Assembly (NCBI RefSeq): GCF_005938745.2
Contig: NZ_VCBX02000001.1
Coordinates: 5,532,501 to 5,596,500 of the forward strand
Reading direction: 5' to 3'
DNA length: 64,000 nucleotides
Source of the DNA: Rhodococcus sp. KBS0724
Lineage (GTDB): Bacteria > Actinomycetota > Actinomycetes > Mycobacteriales > Mycobacteriaceae
The translations under genes and the position numbers were made by a program. Every line of letters starts with the position of its first letter. Position 1 is the first letter of the stretch. This document shows, in pieces, positions 62,697 through 64,000 of this stretch. The notes below the pieces were generated by a model. The model made no database searches, was not told the origin of the DNA, and saw nothing but the letters and a program-made list of their open reading frames with translations.

Positions 62697-63557
62697 ATGG
62701 GACGCGTTGAAGGCAAGGTTGCGTTCATCACCGGCGCCGGGCGGGGTCAAGGCCGAAGCCATGCGGTGCGCTTGGCCGAAGAGGGTGCCGACATCATCGC
62801 CGTCGACATCTGCGCCGACTTCGATTCCATTACGTACCCGATGGCCACTCCCGAGGACCTCGAAGAGACTGCCCGTCTCGTCGAGAAGCACGGTCGCCGC
62901 ATCGTCACCGCCAAGGCCGACGTCCGTAAGGTCGACGAGTTGCGTGCGGCGCTCGAGCGCGGCGTGGCCGAGTTGGGCCACCTCGACATCGTTGTCGCGC
63001 AGGCCGGCGTTGCAGGAATGCGCGGTGAACCGGATATCGCGGCCTGGTCCGACACCGTCGACACCAACCTCGTCGGCACGATCAACGCGATCCAGGCAGC
63101 ACTGCCCTACCTCGGCAAGGGTGCCTCGATCATCGCCACCGGTTCGACTGCGTCGATGATCGACACCAGCAAGGTCGACGTGCCCGGCAAGGATCTCGGC
63201 GGAGTTGCGTACGTGTTCTCCAAGCGTGCACTCTCCCACTACGTGCACGAACTGGCTACACACCTCGCACCGCGCGGAATCCGTGCCAACGTGGTGCATC
63301 CCACCAACTGCAACACCGACATGCTGCACAACGAATCGATGTACAAGTCCTTCCGTCCCGACCTCGAGAACCCGGGCCGCGAAGATGCAGTGCTGTCGTT
63401 CCCGGTCCAGCAGGCAATGCAGATTCCGTGGGTCGAGCCCGAGGACATCAGTGAGACCGTCCTCTTCCTCGCATCGGAGCAGGCTCGGTACGTCACCGGC
63501 ATGCAGATGCGCGTTGACGGCGGCGGCTACCTGAAGTCGTACGACTACCACATCTGA
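62697..63557 (+). CDS. Mycofactocin-type SDR (carveol-dehydrogenase-like)
   Basis: A 286-residue SDR with the extended features of NDMA-dependent, mycofactocin-coupled dehydrogenases: GRVEGKVAFITGAGRGQGRSHA at the start, AVDICADFDSITYPMATPEDL (the insert after beta-2), AQAGVAG, YVFSKRALSHY in place of YxxxK, and the HPTNCNTDMLHNESMYKSFRPDLENPGREDA stretch (core HPTNCNTDM). This resembles rhodococcal carveol dehydrogenase. It would oxidise an alcohol with tightly bound NAD recycled by mycofactocin. It lies 81 bases after the FabG-like SDR and is followed by a strong terminator. Confidence 0.9.
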   Translation: MGRVEGKVAFITGAGRGQGRSHAVRLAEEGADIIAVDICADFDSITYPMATPEDLEETARLVEKHGRRIVTAKADVRKVDELRAALERGVAELGHLDIVVAQAGVAGMRGEPDIAAWSDTVDTNLVGTINAIQAALPYLGKGASIIATGSTASMIDTSKVDVPGKDLGGVAYVFSKRALSHYVHELATHLAPRGIRANVVHPTNCNTDMLHNESMYKSFRPDLENPGREDAVLSFPVQQAMQIPWVEPEDISETVLFLASEQARYVTGMQMRVDGGGYLKSYDYHI

Positions 63558-63564
63558 GCCTTGG

Positions 63565-63604
63565 ACTTCGCCTTCACGAAACACATTCGTGAAGGCGAAG
63601 TTTC
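63565..63604 (+). terminator. Intrinsic terminator
   Basis: A perfect 16-base stem (63565-63580 with 63586-63601; arms beginning ACTTCGCCTTCACG) around an ACACA loop, followed by TTT. It lies 7 bases after the mycofactocin-type SDR stop and closes the dioxygenase-SDR-SDR operon. The next gene (63656) then needs its own promoter. Confidence 0.85.
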
Positions 63605-63655
63605 AATCCTCACCCCTCGCGAAGTCAGTGCTCGCTATTTCTTCAGGACGGATAC

Positions 63656-64000
63656 ATGAGCACCACGAATACCGTAGTCGCCAGTTCGACTGGCACAATC
63701 GCTTCAGACCGCGCGCCCGTGCACCGGACCGTCGATGTCGACGGCATTCCCATGTCCGCGTTGCTGATCGAGGTTCCGGAACCACGCGCGGTCATTCTTG
63801 CTGTGCACGGCGGGGCAACAAACTCTGCATACTTCGACTGCCCCGGGCACCCCCGACTCTCGCTGTTGCGCACCGCAGCAGCCCTCGGATTCACCGTGCT
63901 TGCACTCGACCGACCTGGGTACGGCAGCTCGAATCCCCAGGCAGCCGAATTGGCCGATCCCGATGTACGCGTCGACATGACGTATGCGGCGATCGAACAT
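63656..64000 (+). CDS. Alpha/beta hydrolase, N-terminal part (runs off window end)
   Basis: Only the first 115 codons are in the window. After an N-terminal stretch (MSTTNTVVASSTG), the fold starts with HRTVDVDGIPMSALLIEVPE, followed by the oxyanion HGG of ILAVHGGATNSAYFDCPGHP (core VHGGATNS) and the LDRPGYGSS loop. The nucleophile elbow is outside the window. ATG 63656 has AGGA upstream. It follows the operon terminator and could still belong to the same regulon. Confidence 0.82.
   Translation, partial: MSTTNTVVASSTGTIASDRAPVHRTVDVDGIPMSALLIEVPEPRAVILAVHGGATNSAYFDCPGHPRLSLLRTAAALGFTVLALDRPGYGSSNPQAAELADPDVRVDMTYAAIEH

Overview
The window reads as chromosomal DNA of a high-GC mycolate actinomycete, most likely a Rhodococcus of the R. 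erythropolis / R. qingshengii group. The basis is a complete yrbE/mce operon, two luciferase-like enzymes of the F420-dependent type, a mycofactocin-type SDR, an antigen-85-like esterase, a FadD3-like ligase and dense, overlapping operons with many GTG starts. The species call is inference, not a search result. I see no rRNA, tRNA, CRISPR array, transposase or phage gene.

Layout. 1-5.4 kb: a two-component system overlapping an AI-2E-type permease gene, a HAMP adenylate cyclase and a flippase-like membrane protein. 5.4-13.1 kb: a GntR regulator, leuA with a leucine-rich leader peptide, YceI, DUF3054, a POT peptide transporter, a TauE/SafE exporter, an SDR and an LLM oxidoreductase. 13.2-16.9 kb: two tandem penicillin-binding lipoproteins, one of which has lost its catalytic motifs. 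16.9-25.4 kb: an ABC-F ATPase, hydrolases, an acyl-CoA dehydrogenase behind a KstR-like box, an antigen-85-like esterase, a stand-alone trpF and a medium-chain reductase. 25.4-29 kb: a CoA-transferase / glutaryl-CoA-dehydrogenase operon divergent from a LacI regulator, with a LacI-type operator between them. 29-37 kb: assorted hydrolases, a pair of unknown exported proteins, GNAT, LLM, flavin reductase and superoxide dismutase.

37.3-64 kb is the most interesting part: a large catabolic and uptake region. It holds FprB (ferredoxin plus reductase), enoyl-CoA hydratase, two acyl-CoA ligases, an amidohydrolase, a small DUF3263-like HTH protein, a MaoC hydratase, an SDR, a cytochrome P450, a TetR regulator, a ferredoxin, a nine-gene Mce transporter operon, an SCP2-type thiolase with a thiolase-fold/DUF35 partner, a TfdA/TauD dioxygenase, two more SDRs and a hydrolase running off the end.

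Two repeated DNA motifs tie this region together. ATGCTGAGCAT-type palindromes lie between the P450 and tetR genes and again upstream of the mce operon. GAGAAT...ATTCTC-type palindromes lie upstream of echA/ligase, the amidohydrolase operon, the thiolase operon and the dioxygenase operon. I infer one inducible system that imports a hydrophobic substrate through Mce, hydroxylates or oxidises it (P450, dioxygenase, SDRs), activates it with CoA and shortens it by beta-oxidation/aldol-type cleavage. The substrate is not identifiable from sequence alone.
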